A DNA stretch of 64,000 nucleotides from DATCMH01 sp036563505 (GCA_036563505.1 DATCMH010000008.1:1-64000); one strand, 5' to 3'; positions 9,785 to 19,498 are shown, counted from the stretch's first letter. Numbers and translations are program-made. The notes: generated by a model not told the origin, from the letters alone.

Positions 9785-10159
9785 CAGCGGCCCTCATGTC
9801 CGTTCGGAGGCCGGACCTTAGCCGGGCAACCCTGACCGGAGCGTTGCGGCGATCGCGCGAAAAAACTTGCTCGGGTGTTAACGTGCGCGAAACCAGGGCG
9901 CTCGCCCAACGAGACATCGACGACCGCGAAGGCCTCGTCCCGCTCTCGACAATCAATGGGTCATCGGGTCGGCCCCGAGCGGGCAGGGCACCTTGCGGAA
10001 CCCGCGCGAAAGCCGTACATATCGAGCCAACAACTCCGGTTGCAGTGTCAGGCTGCGGTATGAGAGTGGGCCCCCCGGGGTCCGCTCTTTTCGTTTGTCG
10101 GGCTGTCCGGAGCCATGTCTCCCGAGACTGTCTCTCGGAAGACTTGCCTCAAGGCTTGC
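9785..10159. other. Divergent intergenic region and rimP leader
   Basis: 375 bases between the DUF2336 start and the rimP start, so it must hold promoters for both directions. No conserved ORF is seen. The only clear structure is the terminator-like hairpin at 10062-10094, listed separately. Confidence 0.6.
10062..10094 (+). terminator. Terminator-like hairpin in the rimP-nusA-infB leader
   Basis: A 13-bp stem (including G-U pairs) is formed by GAGAGTGGGCCCC (10062-10074) and GGGGTCCGCTCTT (10077-10089), followed by a T-rich tract TTTTCGTTT. It lies on the strand of the operon, 20 bases before the first in-frame ATG of rimP. With no same-strand gene just upstream, it is better read as an attenuator of the operon than as an end of transcription. 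Confidence 0.65.
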
Positions 10160-10816
10160 ATGACCTCTGAAACCGACCCCCGCTTCAGCACCGAGACCGG
10201 CGTCGCCGCCCGCGTGGCCGCCATCGTCGAGCCCGTGATCGAGGATCTCGGCTTCCGGCTCGTGCGGGTGAAGGTGTCGAGCCAGAATGGCTCCACGGTG
10301 CAGATCATGGCCGAGCGCCCCGACGGCACCATGTCGGTGGCCGATTGCGAGGCGGTGAGCCGCGCCGTCTCTCCCGTCCTCGACCTGGAGGATCCGCTGC
10401 CCCAGGCCTACAATCTCGAGGTCTCCTCGCCGGGGATCGATCGCCCGCTGGTGCGTGCGGGCGATATCGAGCGTTGGACGGGCTACGAGGCCAAGATCGA
10501 GATGCGGGTGCCGCAGGGCAGCCGCAAGCGCTACCGCGGCGTGGTCGAGGCGCTCGATGGCGATCATCTCGTCCTGCGCCTGCCCGACGTGAAGGAAGGA
10601 CTCGACCCCGTGGCCCGGCTGCCTCTGTCCGAGATCGGCGAGGCCCGGCTCGTTCTTACGGACGACCTCATCCGCGAATCGCTGCGCCGCGGCACCGCGC
10701 CGGTCGCGGACGAGGCAGAGGAGCCTGCCTCCGAGGCCGAGGAACCCACCGACGCTCCCGACCCGGCACCACGGCGCAAGCCGCGCGGCCCGGGCCGCTT
10801 CCGCTCCAACGCCTGA
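10160..10816 (+). CDS. rimP: Ribosome maturation factor RimP
   Basis: Needed for 30S subunit maturation. The 218-residue protein has the usual two-domain pattern with [16 protein letters not shown] near the N-terminus and SPGIDRPL. The C-terminal 45 residues are an acidic/proline-rich extension typical of alphaproteobacterial RimP. The ATG at 10160 with AAGG just upstream gives a normal N-terminus; an in-frame ATG at 10115 behind CCGG would add 15 residues. First gene of rimP-nusA-ylxR-infB. Confidence 0.95.
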   Translation: MTSETDPRFSTETGVAARVAAIVEPVIEDLGFRLVRVKVSSQNGSTVQIMAERPDGTMSVADCEAVSRAVSPVLDLEDPLPQAYNLEVSSPGIDRPLVRAGDIERWTGYEAKIEMRVPQGSRKRYRGVVEALDGDHLVLRLPDVKEGLDPVARLPLSEIGEARLVLTDDLIRESLRRGTAPVADEAEEPASEAEEPTDAPDPAPRRKPRGPGRFRSNA

Positions 10817-10841
10817 GTCTCACGAGAGAAGGACGAAACCC

Positions 10842-12452
10842 ATGGCCGTCAGCGCCAACAGGCTCGAACTCCTGCAGATCGCCGACGCGGTGGCCCGCGA
10901 GAAGGTGATCGACCGCCAGATCGTCGTCGCCGCCATGGAGGACGCGATCGCCAAGGCCGCCCGCTCCCGCTACGGCGCGGAGACGGACGTGCACGCCGAA
11001 ATTCACCCGAAGACCGGCGAGCTGCGCCTCTCGCGCCATCTCCTCGTCGTCGACGACAACGCCATCGAGAACGATAGCCGAGAGATCGGCCTGTCCGCCG
11101 CCCGCCGCCACCATCCCGGCGCCGAGATCGGCGACACCATCGCCGACACTCTGCCCCCCTTCGATTTCGGCCGCATCGCGGCCCAGTCGGCGAAGCAGGT
11201 GATCGTGCAGAAGGTGCGCGACGCCGAGCGCGACCGGCAGTACGAGGAGTACAAGGATCGGATCGGCGAAATCGTGAACGGCCTCGTGAAACGGGTCGAG
11301 TACGGCAACGTCATCGTCGATCTCGGCCGCGGCGAAGGCATCATCCGCCGCGACGAGCTCATTCCGCGTGAGACCTTCCGTCCGGGCGACCGGGTGCGCT
11401 CCTACCTCTTCGACGTGCGTCGCGAGACCCGCGGCCCGCAAATCTTTCTCTCGCGCACCCATCCGCAGTTCATGGCGAAGCTTTTCACGCAGGAGGTGCC
11501 CGAAATCTACGACGGCATCGTCGAGGTGAAGGCGGTGGCCCGCGACCCGGGCTCCCGCGCCAAGATCGGCGTCATCTCCCGCGATTCCTCCATCGATCCG
11601 GTGGGCGCCTGCGTCGGCATGCGCGGTTCCCGCGTTCAGGCGGTGGTGGGCGAGCTCCAGGGCGAGAAGATCGATATCATTCCCTGGTCGCCCGATCAGG
11701 CCACCTTCATCGTCAACGCCCTCCAGCCCGCGGAAGTGGTCAAGGTGGTGCTCGACGAGGATGCCGACCGCATCGAGGTGGTGGTGCCCGACGATCAGCT
11801 CTCGCTGGCCATCGGCCGCCGCGGCCAGAACGTGCGCCTGGCGTCCCAGCTCACCGGGTGGGACATCGACATCCTCACCGAGGCGGAAGAATCCGAGCGG
11901 CGTCAGAAGGAGTTCGCCGAGCGCACAGAGCTCTTCATGGGAGCGCTCGACGTTGACGAGGTGGTGGGCCAGCTCCTCGCCTCGGAAGGCTTCCGCTCCG
12001 TCGAGGAACTCGCCTTCGTCGAGCCGTCCGAGCTCGCCACCATCGAGGGCTTCGACGAGGAAACCGCGGCCGAGATCCAGGCTCGCGCCCAGGAGCACCT
12101 CGCCCGCATCGAGGCGGAGCAGGAGGCGCGCCGCACCGAGCTCGGCGTTCAAGACGAGCTCAAAGAGGTCGACGGCGTCACGGTGCCGATGCTCGTCGCC
12201 TTCGGCGAGGCTGGCATCAAGACCGTCGAGGACTTGGCCGACTGCGCCACGGACGATCTCGTGGGCTGGACGGAAGGCCGCGGGCCGGAGGCCGTGCGCC
12301 ACAAGGGGGCCCTCGACGGGTTCGAGATCTCCCGCGCCGAGGCCGAGGGCATGATCATGGCCGCGCGCGTCAAGCTCGGCTGGATCGAAGCGCCGGCGCC
12401 CGCTGAAGAGGCGGTGGCTGAAGAGGCCGAGACGGAAGCGCATCCGACCTGA
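10842..12452 (+). CDS. nusA: Transcription termination/antitermination protein NusA
   Basis: RNA polymerase-associated factor for pausing, termination and antitermination. The 536-residue protein contains the N-terminal polymerase-binding domain, an S1 domain (about 135-200) and two KH domains, with the family signature DPVGACVGMRGSRVQAVVGELQGEK and AIGRRGQNVRLASQLTGW split across KH1 and KH2. Two helix-hairpin-helix repeats follow. It lies 25 bases after rimP with AGAAGGA as ribosome binding site. In many bacteria NusA autoregulates this operon. Confidence 0.97.
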   Translation: MAVSANRLELLQIADAVAREKVIDRQIVVAAMEDAIAKAARSRYGAETDVHAEIHPKTGELRLSRHLLVVDDNAIENDSREIGLSAARRHHPGAEIGDTIADTLPPFDFGRIAAQSAKQVIVQKVRDAERDRQYEEYKDRIGEIVNGLVKRVEYGNVIVDLGRGEGIIRRDELIPRETFRPGDRVRSYLFDVRRETRGPQIFLSRTHPQFMAKLFTQEVPEIYDGIVEVKAVARDPGSRAKIGVISRDSSIDPVGACVGMRGSRVQAVVGELQGEKIDIIPWSPDQATFIVNALQPAEVVKVVLDEDADRIEVVVPDDQLSLAIGRRGQNVRLASQLTGWDIDILTEAEESERRQKEFAERTELFMGALDVDEVVGQLLASEGFRSVEELAFVEPSELATIEGFDEETAAEIQARAQEHLARIEAEQEARRTELGVQDELKEVDGVTVPMLVAFGEAGIKTVEDLADCATDDLVGWTEGRGPEAVRHKGALDGFEISRAEAEGMIMAARVKLGWIEAPAPAEEAVAEEAETEAHPT

Positions 12453-12474
12453 CGGGCTTGTAGCCACGGCCGCC

Positions 12475-12608
12475 CAACCCTCCACGTCATCCTGAGGCGG
12501 CGCGCCAGCGATCTCGAAGGAGGACTCCAGTGACGGTAACGGTTCTGGAGGCCTCCTCCGAGGCTCAGGCTTACGCCTTTGCACCTCAGGATGAGGTGGG
12601 AGGGTTGG
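12475..12608. repeat. Dispersed palindromic repeat, family B, copy 2
   Basis: A 134-base element with imperfect inverted ends, CCAACCCTCC (12475-12484) to GGAGGGTTGG (12599-12608), each next to an inner TCATCCTGAGG or CCTCAGGATGA arm. It sits between nusA and ylxR inside a conserved operon and pushes them about 190 bases apart. Related to the copy at 7855-7987. Confidence 0.8.
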
Positions 12609-12643
12609 ATCAGGCTACTCGAAGCGTTCGTCCAAGGACCCCG

Positions 12644-13333
12644 ATGCCCCGCCGCGAGCCGGAACGCACCTGCATCGTCACCCGCGAGACCCGCGGGCCG
12701 GGGGAGATGATCCGTTTCGTTCTCTCACCCGAGGGCGAGGTCGTGCCGGACCTGCGTCATAAGCTCCCGGGCCGAGGCGCCTGGGTGACCGCGACCGCCG
12801 AGGCCGTGTCAACGGCAGTGAGGAAGCGGTTGTTCTCGCGCGCCTTCAAGACGGAGGCGAGGGCGGCACCGGACCTCCCCCAGCGCCTCGAGGCCCTGCT
12901 TCTCTCCGACCTGAGGCAGGCGCTCGCGCTCGCCAATAAGGCGGGCTGCGTGGTGACGGGCTTCGGCAAGGTGGAGGATGCCATCGCCTCCGGCGAGGCC
13001 CGGGCTCTAATCCACGCGGTGGAGGCGCAGCCTGACGGGCGAAGAAAGCTGGCGCAGGCGTTGCGAAAACGCCTCGGGGACGCGATATGGAGCGTTCCGG
13101 TGATCGACGCCTTGTCCCATGACGAATTGGGTTTGGCATTGGGTCGGTCTCATGTGATACATGCTGCCCTCGTCGCGGGCGCTGGAAGCGACGGCTTTCT
13201 CACGCGTTGGCGCCTTTTGAGCGCCTACCGGGGAACACCCACCGGCCAACAGGCCGATGCGGTGGGCACAGCCGTTTCCGAACAAGACCCAGCCGGCCTT
13301 CCGCGGGGAGCCGGTGCGAACGACGAGACGTGA
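12644..13333 (+). CDS. ylxR: YlxR-domain RNA-binding protein (DUF448)
   Basis: Protein of 229 residues. The N-terminal YlxR domain reads ERTCIVTRETRGPGEMIRFV and then GRGAWV, both typical. Residues 85-180 look like an L7Ae/YlxQ-type fold, the common alphaproteobacterial fusion. Likely RNA- or nucleoid-associated; the function is not settled. The ATG at 12644 gives the family N-terminus MPRREPERTC, whereas a longer in-frame start would lie inside the repeat. The last 40 residues are not conserved in style. The place between nusA and infB is the classic one. Confidence 0.92.
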   Translation: MPRREPERTCIVTRETRGPGEMIRFVLSPEGEVVPDLRHKLPGRGAWVTATAEAVSTAVRKRLFSRAFKTEARAAPDLPQRLEALLLSDLRQALALANKAGCVVTGFGKVEDAIASGEARALIHAVEAQPDGRRKLAQALRKRLGDAIWSVPVIDALSHDELGLALGRSHVIHAALVAGAGSDGFLTRWRLLSAYRGTPTGQQADAVGTAVSEQDPAGLPRGAGANDET

Positions 13334-13354
13334 ACCCGCAGGATCCGAGGCGGA

Positions 13355-16174
13355 ATGACCGATACGAAGACCCCGGGCGACAAGACGCTGCACGTGTCGC
13401 CCAAGACGCTGTCCCTCAAGCGCCCGGCCGTCGAGCACGGCACGGTGCGCCAGAGCTTCTCGCACGGCCGCTCCAAGCAGGTCGTGGTCGAGACGGTGAA
13501 GCGTCGCGCGCCTCTGCCGGGCCAAGCCGCTCCCGCGGCGGCCCCGGCCGCGCCGGTGACCGCTCGCTCGCCTCAGGCGCCGACGGCCCCGGCTGCTCCC
13601 CAGACCCCGGCCGCTCCGCAGGCTCCGGCGAGCCCCGCTCCCGCGGCTCCGGCCCGGCCGCAGGGCGGCTCGTCGCGCTCCGGCGTGGTGCTGCGGACCC
13701 TCTCCGAGCAAGAGCGGGACGCCCGCCTCTCCGCCCTCACCGACGCCAAGCGTCGCGAGGAGGACGAGCGCAAGCGCCAGGCGGACGAAGCCCGCCGCCA
13801 GGCCGAGCGCGCGGCTGCCGAAGAGCGCGACCGTGCCGCCGCCGAAGCGCGCAAGCGCGAAGAGGAGGAGCGCCGCCGTCAGGAAGAAGAGCGCAAGCGC
13901 CGCGGCGAGCAGGAGGCCGTCCGTCGCCTCGGCGAGGAGCCCCGGCCCCCGCGCGCCGGCACTTCGGCACGCCCGGCTCCGGCGCCCAGCGCCGCGCCGG
14001 CGCCCACCGCCACCCGCCAGCCGGGGATGGTGTCGCGCCTGCTCGACGCCCGCAAGCCGCAGAACCTCGACTTCATGGCCCGCCCGGCCCCGAAGCCGCC
14101 TGAGCCCGAGCCGAAGCCTGCGGCGGCCGCCGCCGCGACCCCGGCGAAGCCCGCTGCTCCCGCTGCTCGCCCGGCCGTTGCCGCCGACGACGAGGAGGGT
14201 GCCCGCGCCCGCCGGCCGAGCCTCGGCCTCAAGCCCGGCGCCGTGCCCAAGACGCCCAAAGTGGCGCCCGGGGCGGAGCGCCGCCGCGGCCGCCTCACCA
14301 TCGCCTCCGCCACGGGCGGTGACGACGAGCGCACGCGTTCCGTCGCGGCGTTCCGCCGTCGTACCCAGCGCCTCACCGGCCACCGCCAGGTGGAGCAGAA
14401 GGAAAAGCTCATCCGCGACGTGGTGATTCCGGAGACGATCACCATCCAAGAGCTCGCGAACCGCATGTCGGAGCGCGGCGTCGACGTCATCAAGTTCCTG
14501 ATGAAGCAGGGACAGATGCACAAGATCACGGACGTGATCGACGCCGACACGGCTCAGATCATCGCTGAGGAGATGGGCCACACCGTCAAGCGCGTGGCGG
14601 AGTCCGACGTCGAGGAGGGCCTGTTCGATACGCCCGACATCGACGATCACCTCGAGCCGCGCCCGCCCGTCGTGACCATCATGGGCCACGTCGACCACGG
14701 CAAGACCTCCCTGCTCGACGCGATCCGCAAGACGAACGTCGTCTCCGGCGAGGCCGGCGGCATCACGCAGCACATCGGCGCCTATCAGGTGGTCTCGCCC
14801 ACGGGCGGAAGGATCAGCTTCATCGACACGCCGGGCCACGCGGCCTTCACCGCCATGCGTGCCCGCGGCGCCAAGGTGACCGACATCGTCGTGCTCGTGG
14901 TGTCGGCCGACGACGGCGTCATGCCCCAGACGATCGAGGCGATCTCCCACGCTAAGGCGGCGAAAGTTCCGCTCATCGTGGCGATCAACAAGATCGACCT
15001 GCCGAGCGCCAACCCGCAGCGGGTGCGCACCGAACTGCTGCAGCACGATATCCAGGTCGAGTCCATGGGCGGCGAGACCCTCGAGTTCGAGGTGTCCGCC
15101 AAGACCCGCGACGGTCTCGAGGAGCTGCTCGAGGGCTTGACCCTGCAGGCGGAGATCCTGGACCTGCGGGCGAACCCCGAGCGGTCGGCCGAAGGCACGG
15201 TCATTGAGGCCAAGCTCGATCGCGGCCGCGGCCCGGTCGCGACCGTGCTCGTGCAGCGCGGCACCCTTCACACCGGCGACATCGTGGTCGCCGGCGCGGA
15301 ATGGGGCCGGGTGCGCGCGCTGGTCAATGACCAGGGCAGCCAGGTGAAGGAGGCGGGTCCTTCGGTCCCTGTCGAGGTGCTCGGCTTCAACGGCACGCCC
15401 GAGGCCGGCGACCGCGTCGCGGTGGTCGAGTCCGAGGCGCGGGCCCGCGAGGTCACGGATTACCGCGCCCGTCAGAAGCGCGATCAGCTCGCCGCGCGCG
15501 GCGCGTCGGCCGGCCGCTCGCTCGCCGACATGATGCGCGACCTCAAGGAAGGAGCCGGACGCAAGGAGTTCCCGCTCGTCATCAAGGGTGACGTCCAGGG
15601 CTCCGTCGAGGCCATCAGCGGCGCTCTCGAGAAGCTCGGCACCGACGAGGTCACGGCCCGCGTCCTGCACTCGGCCGTGGGCGGCATCACGGAATCGGAC
15701 ATCACGCTCGCGGGCGCCTCCGGGGCCACGGTGCTCGGCTTCAATGTGCGCGCTCACAAGGAGGCCCGCGAGGCCGCCGAGCGGGCGGGCGTCGAGATCC
15801 GCTATTACAACATCATCTACGACCTCGTGGATGACGTGAAGGCGGCGATGTCGGGCCTGCTCGCGCCGACGCTGCGCGAGGAGCGGCTCGGCGAGGCGCA
15901 GATCCTGGAGATCTTCAACGTCTCCAAGGTCGGCAAGATCGCGGGCTGCCGCGTGCTCGACGGCAAGGTCGAGCGCGGCGCCAACGTTCGCCTCATCCGG
16001 GACAACGTGGTCATCCACGAAGGCAAGCTCTCGCAGCTCAAGCGCTTCAAGGACGATGCCCGCGAGGTCACGGCCGGCCAGGAATGCGGCATGTCCTTCG
16101 AGAGCTACCAGGACATGCGCGCCGGCGACGTCATCGAGTGCTACCGCGTCGAGGAAGTCCGCCGGTCGCTCTAA
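13355..16174 (+). CDS. infB: Translation initiation factor IF-2
   Basis: GTPase that positions initiator tRNA on the 30S subunit. The 939-residue protein has a long Ala/Pro and charged repeat region (about 40-330, including an Arg/Glu-rich coiled coil at 120-190), an IF2_N domain, then the G domain. G1 is GHVDHGKT at 444-451, followed by DTPGHAAF and NKIDLP. Domains II to IV follow, ending in [14 protein letters not shown]. The long N-terminal region is normal for alphaproteobacteria. Last gene before the family C repeat. Confidence 0.98.
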   Translation: MTDTKTPGDKTLHVSPKTLSLKRPAVEHGTVRQSFSHGRSKQVVVETVKRRAPLPGQAAPAAAPAAPVTARSPQAPTAPAAPQTPAAPQAPASPAPAAPARPQGGSSRSGVVLRTLSEQERDARLSALTDAKRREEDERKRQADEARRQAERAAAEERDRAAAEARKREEEERRRQEEERKRRGEQEAVRRLGEEPRPPRAGTSARPAPAPSAAPAPTATRQPGMVSRLLDARKPQNLDFMARPAPKPPEPEPKPAAAAAATPAKPAAPAARPAVAADDEEGARARRPSLGLKPGAVPKTPKVAPGAERRRGRLTIASATGGDDERTRSVAAFRRRTQRLTGHRQVEQKEKLIRDVVIPETITIQELANRMSERGVDVIKFLMKQGQMHKITDVIDADTAQIIAEEMGHTVKRVAESDVEEGLFDTPDIDDHLEPRPPVVTIMGHVDHGKTSLLDAIRKTNVVSGEAGGITQHIGAYQVVSPTGGRISFIDTPGHAAFTAMRARGAKVTDIVVLVVSADDGVMPQTIEAISHAKAAKVPLIVAINKIDLPSANPQRVRTELLQHDIQVESMGGETLEFEVSAKTRDGLEELLEGLTLQAEILDLRANPERSAEGTVIEAKLDRGRGPVATVLVQRGTLHTGDIVVAGAEWGRVRALVNDQGSQVKEAGPSVPVEVLGFNGTPEAGDRVAVVESEARAREVTDYRARQKRDQLAARGASAGRSLADMMRDLKEGAGRKEFPLVIKGDVQGSVEAISGALEKLGTDEVTARVLHSAVGGITESDITLAGASGATVLGFNVRAHKEAREAAERAGVEIRYYNIIYDLVDDVKAAMSGLLAPTLREERLGEAQILEIFNVSKVGKIAGCRVLDGKVERGANVRLIRDNVVIHEGKLSQLKRFKDDAREVTAGQECGMSFESYQDMRAGDVIECYRVEEVRRSL

Positions 16175-16190
16175 GCCGTCACGCGAGATA

Positions 16191-16377
16191 ACCCTCTCCC
16201 CCTCGTGGGAGAGGGTGGCCCCGCGAAGCGGGGTCGGAAGAGGGGGCGCTCGCGACAGCGAGCGCTCGGCGTTTGAGCCGTCGGAGGACCCGATCCCTCG
16301 CTTCGCGATGCGCCTTTGGCGCACCCCTCATCCGCCCGGCTTCGCCGGGCACCTTCTCCCTCGGAGGGGAGAAGGGG
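16191..16377. repeat. Dispersed hairpin-chain repeat, family C
   Basis: About 190 bases between infB and rbfA built of short perfect hairpins. Examples are CCCTCTCCC/GGGAGAGGG (16192-16215), CCCCGC/GCGGGG, GCGCTCGC/GCGAGCGC, GCCCGGC/GCCGGGC and CCTTCTCCC/GGGAGAAGG (16352-16375). Its right edge carries GAAGGGGAG, which is the only good Shine-Dalgarno sequence for rbfA. A related GC-rich element lies inside the MBOAT gene near 42817-42858. Confidence 0.75.
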
Positions 16378-16386
16378 AGTTGCCCG

Positions 16387-16818
16387 ATGCCCAAGCACAC
16401 TGCTCCCACCGCCGGCCCCTCTCAACGTCAGCAGCGCGTCGCCGAACTGGTGCGCCACGCGCTGTCGGAGGTGCTCTCCCGCGGCGACATCCAGGATCCG
16501 GTCCTCGCCTCCCATGTCGTCACCGTGCCCGAGGTCCGCATGTCGCCGGACCTCAAGCTCGCGACCGCCTACGTCATGCCCCTCGGCGGGCAGGACGAGC
16601 GCGCCGTCGTCGAAGCGCTGGAGCGGCATAAAAAAGTGCTGCGCCACGAGGTGGCACGCCGCGTGAACCTGAAATTCGCCCCCGACCTGCGTTTCCGCCG
16701 CGACGAGACCTTCGACGAGGCTCAGCGCATCGACAGCCTGCTCCGCAGCGAGAAGGTGCAGCGGGACGTGGCCAAGGATCTGGCCAAAGACTCGGCCGAG
16801 CCCGGCGACGACGTCTAA
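16387..16818 (+). CDS. rbfA: 30S ribosome-binding factor A
   Basis: Cold-adaptive 16S rRNA processing and 30S maturation factor. The 143-residue protein has the single KH-like domain with [17 protein letters not shown] at the start and [18 protein letters not shown] at the end, both typical. The ATG at 16387 is preceded by GAAGGGGAG at 16371-16379, which belongs to the upstream repeat. Normal order infB-rbfA-truB. Confidence 0.95.
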   Translation: MPKHTAPTAGPSQRQQRVAELVRHALSEVLSRGDIQDPVLASHVVTVPEVRMSPDLKLATAYVMPLGGQDERAVVEALERHKKVLRHEVARRVNLKFAPDLRFRRDETFDEAQRIDSLLRSEKVQRDVAKDLAKDSAEPGDDV

Positions 16819-16827
16819 CGGACACCG

Positions 16828-17790
16828 ATGACCGACACACCCGCTCCGGCGCCGCGGCGCCCCAAACCGCCGTTCCGCCCGCCGCACGATCGTCCGAAGC
16901 GGCGCGACGTCTCGGGCTGGATCGTTCTCGACAAGGGCGTCGGCATGACCTCGACCCATGCGGTCGCGGCGGTCAAGCGCGCGCTCAACGCCAAGAAGGC
17001 GGGGCACGCCGGCACCCTCGACCCGCTGGCGTCGGGCATCCTGCCCATTGCCCTGGGCGAAGCGACGAAAACCGTGCCCTTCGTCATGGACGGGCGCAAA
17101 TCCTACGTCTTCACGGTGCAGTGGGGCGTCGAGACCGACACGGACGACGCCGAAGGCCGCGAGGTCGCCCGCTCCGAGGCACTCCCCTCGGCCGATGCGG
17201 TCGAAGCGCTTCTGCCGCGGCTCACGGGCACCATCGAGCAGGTGCCGCCCCGCTACTCCGCCATCAAGATTCAGGGCGAGCGCGCCTACGACCTTGCCCG
17301 GGACGGGGAGGTGGTGGAGCTCCAAGCCCGCCCGGTCGAGATCGACCGCCTGGCCCTCGTCGCCCATGAGGGCGACCGCAGTGTGCTCGAGGCCGATTGC
17401 GGCAAGGGCACCTATGTCCGCGCCATCGCCCGGGACCTCGGCCGCATGCTCGGCTGCTTCGGCCACGTCGCGGCCCTGCGCCGGACCCGCGTCGGCCCCT
17501 TTGCCTTGAGCGACGCCGCGAGCATGGCCGACCTCACCGAGGCGGCGAGCCCGGAAGAGGCTTCGGCCTACCTGCGCCCCGTCGCCACCGCGCTCTCCGA
17601 GCTTCCCGCCATCCCGATCTCGCGCGACGCCGCCAACCGCCTCATGCGCGGCCAGCCCACGATCCTGCGCGGCCGCGACGCGCCGCTGGACGGCAAGGTC
17701 TACGCGACCTGCAACGGGGTGCTCGTCGCGGTCGGCGACGTGACCCAGGGCGAACTCGTGCCGCACCGGGTGTTCAATCTCGGGGGGTGA
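16828..17790 (+). CDS. truB: tRNA pseudouridine-55 synthase
   Basis: Forms pseudouridine 55 in the T-loop of tRNAs. The 320-residue protein has the motif I segment GHAGTLDPLASGIL with the catalytic aspartate D65, KSYVFTVQWG, and the RYSAIKIQGERAY motif. A basic Pro-rich stretch of about 28 residues precedes the domain. It starts 9 bases after the rbfA stop. The rpsO gene that often follows truB is absent here. Confidence 0.96.
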   Translation: MTDTPAPAPRRPKPPFRPPHDRPKRRDVSGWIVLDKGVGMTSTHAVAAVKRALNAKKAGHAGTLDPLASGILPIALGEATKTVPFVMDGRKSYVFTVQWGVETDTDDAEGREVARSEALPSADAVEALLPRLTGTIEQVPPRYSAIKIQGERAYDLARDGEVVELQARPVEIDRLALVAHEGDRSVLEADCGKGTYVRAIARDLGRMLGCFGHVAALRRTRVGPFALSDAASMADLTEAASPEEASAYLRPVATALSELPAIPISRDAANRLMRGQPTILRGRDAPLDGKVYATCNGVLVAVGDVTQGELVPHRVFNLGG

Positions 17791-17825
17791 GGGAGGGGTA
17801 TGAGCCCCGAACGGCTCAACCCACC

Positions 17826-17916
17826 CCATGTCGTTCGCGAGTTTGACCCGCGAACCTCGGCGCGAAACCACCCCCACCTCCGAACCGAGATGGCCGGGTC
17901 AAGCCCGGCCATGACA
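17826..17916. repeat. Dispersed double-hairpin repeat, family A, copy 2
   Basis: Diverged copy of 71-160, same orientation. Hairpin 1 has arms 17833-17841 and 17847-17855 with one mismatch and loop TTTGA. Hairpin 2 has arms 17890-17898 and 17904-17912 with loop TCAAG. The loops still pair (one U-G), including a compensatory C-G to T-A change relative to copy 1. It fills most of the 326-base gap between truB and the EamA permease; nothing else was seen there. Confidence 0.8.
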
Positions 17917-18116
17917 TCTGTGGTGGGAGACAAGGCTGAACAGTCGCGTTTCATGCGACTCACCCCCCAGCGGGCCAGGGTTGCGCCCGGGTTCCTCGCT
18001 TCGCCGCAGCGGATCACCTAAAGCCGGGCGTCTCCTCCTGCCCCAGCAGCCCTCCCGACCCGAATGGTGATCGATCCCGCCCGTTGTCCCGGCGACGCGA
18101 CCCGGAGCTTGCGCTC

Positions 18117-18977
18117 ATGAGTGGCCTCAGCCCACGCGCCGTCGCGGCCCTCGAGGCGGTCGCCGGCATCGCCCTGCTCTCCGTCATGGACGCCCTGATC
18201 AAGGGCGTCGCGGCCCGTGTCCCGGTGCTGGAGATCGCTTTCGCCCGTTATCTCTTCGGATCGCTCGCCATCGGGGTGATCTGGATCCTGGCCCGGCCCG
18301 GCCGACCCTCCTGGGAGACGGTGCGGGCCAATGGGTTGCGTGCGCTCCTCGTCGTGGTCACGGCGACGAGCTTTTTCTACGCGCTGAGCACCCTGCCCCT
18401 CGCCGAAACGCTGGCCCTCTCGTTCCTGTCGCCGATCTTCGTCGCGCTCTTCGCAAGCGCGCTCCTGAAGGAACGGGTCGAGCCGCGGGTGCTCGCGGCG
18501 CTCGCGGCCGGCTTCGTCGGCATGGCGGTGATCGTCGGCGGCAAGCTCGGCAGCGGCACGTTCCAAGGGGTGAGCCTCGGCGTCGCGGCGGTCCTTCTCT
18601 CGGCGGTCACCTATGGGCTTTCGATGGTGCAGCTGCGGGCCCGCGCCCAGCAGGACCCGGTCGTCACCATCGTGCTGATCCAAAATCTCGGACCGGGGCT
18701 GGTGCTGGTGGGGCCGGCCGCTTGGGTCTGGACCGCGCCTGCCGCCTCGGATTGGGCGCTGCTCGCTCTCATCGGCGGTCTCGGGGTCGCGGGCCACCTT
18801 CTCATGGCCCGAGCCTACGCTAAGGCGGAGGCGGCCCGCCTCGCCTCCCTCGAGTACACGGCCCTGCTCTGGGCGGTGCTGCTGGGCTACGCCGCCTATG
18901 GCGAGATCCCGACCGCGGCGACCCTCGGGGGCGCTGCCCTCATCGTCGGCGGGGCGCTTCTCGCCTCGCGGAGATAG
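18117..18977 (+). CDS. EamA/DMT-family permease
   Basis: Integral membrane protein of 286 residues with about ten hydrophobic segments in two EamA repeats, as in drug/metabolite exporters. The first repeat contains ARYLFGSLAIG and LAETLALSFLSPIFVALFA; the second contains LEYTALLWAVLLGY. Substrate cannot be told; many relatives export amino acids or purines. The ATG at 18117 has GGAG ten bases upstream; a TTG 33 bases earlier is less likely. It converges on the thioesterase gene 14 bases away. Confidence 0.88.
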   Translation: MSGLSPRAVAALEAVAGIALLSVMDALIKGVAARVPVLEIAFARYLFGSLAIGVIWILARPGRPSWETVRANGLRALLVVVTATSFFYALSTLPLAETLALSFLSPIFVALFASALLKERVEPRVLAALAAGFVGMAVIVGGKLGSGTFQGVSLGVAAVLLSAVTYGLSMVQLRARAQQDPVVTIVLIQNLGPGLVLVGPAAWVWTAPAASDWALLALIGGLGVAGHLLMARAYAKAEAARLASLEYTALLWAVLLGYAAYGEIPTAATLGGAALIVGGALLASRR

Positions 18978-18991
18978 CCGGAGGCACTCTC

Positions 18992-19471
18992 TCAGCGCCG
19001 ACCGGAGAAGATCATGCAGGTTTCGGTGCCGTGGGCGAGCAGCCGGCCCTGCCCGTCGAGCACCCGTCCCTCCGAGGTCGCGATGCTGCCGCCGCGATGG
19101 ATCACCACGCCCTCGCAGGTGAGCACGCCCGCTTCCGGCATCACGGCGCGCACGTAGTTGAGCTTCATCTCGAGCGTCGTGTAGCCCTCGCCGGCCTTGA
19201 GGGTAGAATGCACGGCGCAGGCCATCGCACTGTCGAGGAGCGCCGCGGTCCATCCGCCGTGGACCGTGCCGAGCGGGTTGAAGAAGTCTGCGCTCGGAAC
19301 CCCCGTGAACACGACCCGGCCTGCCTCCACCTCGGTGAGAAGGATGCCCGTCGCCTTCGAGAAGGGCGGGGCCGGGTGGCGGCCCGCGATGAGCCCTTGC
19401 AGGAATAGGAGCCCGGGTTCGGCGGTGAGAGCCTCGCGGGAAACGACGCCGTAGGCGAGGGCAGCCTGCAT
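18992..19471 (-). CDS. PaaI-family hotdog thioesterase
   Basis: Acyl-CoA thioesterase of 159 residues. A single hotdog domain carries the PaaI motif NPLGTVHGGWTAALLDSAMACAV (residues 65-87, split here) and EMKLNYVRAVMPEAGVL. Relatives hydrolyse aromatic or medium-chain acyl-CoA. The ATG at 19471 has GGGAG upstream. A 14-base palindrome at 19485-19498 lies just ahead of the gene and may be an operator. It is divergent from the sensor kinase at 19808. Confidence 0.9.
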   Translation of the reverse strand: MQAALAYGVVSREALTAEPGLLFLQGLIAGRHPAPPFSKATGILLTEVEAGRVVFTGVPSADFFNPLGTVHGGWTAALLDSAMACAVHSTLKAGEGYTTLEMKLNYVRAVMPEAGVLTCEGVVIHRGGSIATSEGRVLDGQGRLLAHGTETCMIFSGRR

Positions 19472-19484
19472 GAGAACTCCCGTA

Positions 19485-19498
19485 TGTGTAACTACACA
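19485..19498. promoter_or_regulatory. Palindromic operator candidate upstream of the thioesterase
   Basis: TGTGTAACTACACA is a perfect 14-base palindrome lying 14 bases before the thioesterase start codon. Size and symmetry suit a TetR- or MarR-type repressor. No such regulator gene is next to it. Confidence 0.45.

Noticed and set aside
13007..16324. Very long minus-strand ORF opposite infB (1105 codons)
   Set aside because: It mirrors infB in a high-GC gene where stops are rare on the opposite strand; its translation has no domain and is low-complexity. The same holds for long ORFs opposite metK, nusA, lnt, terC and the kinases.
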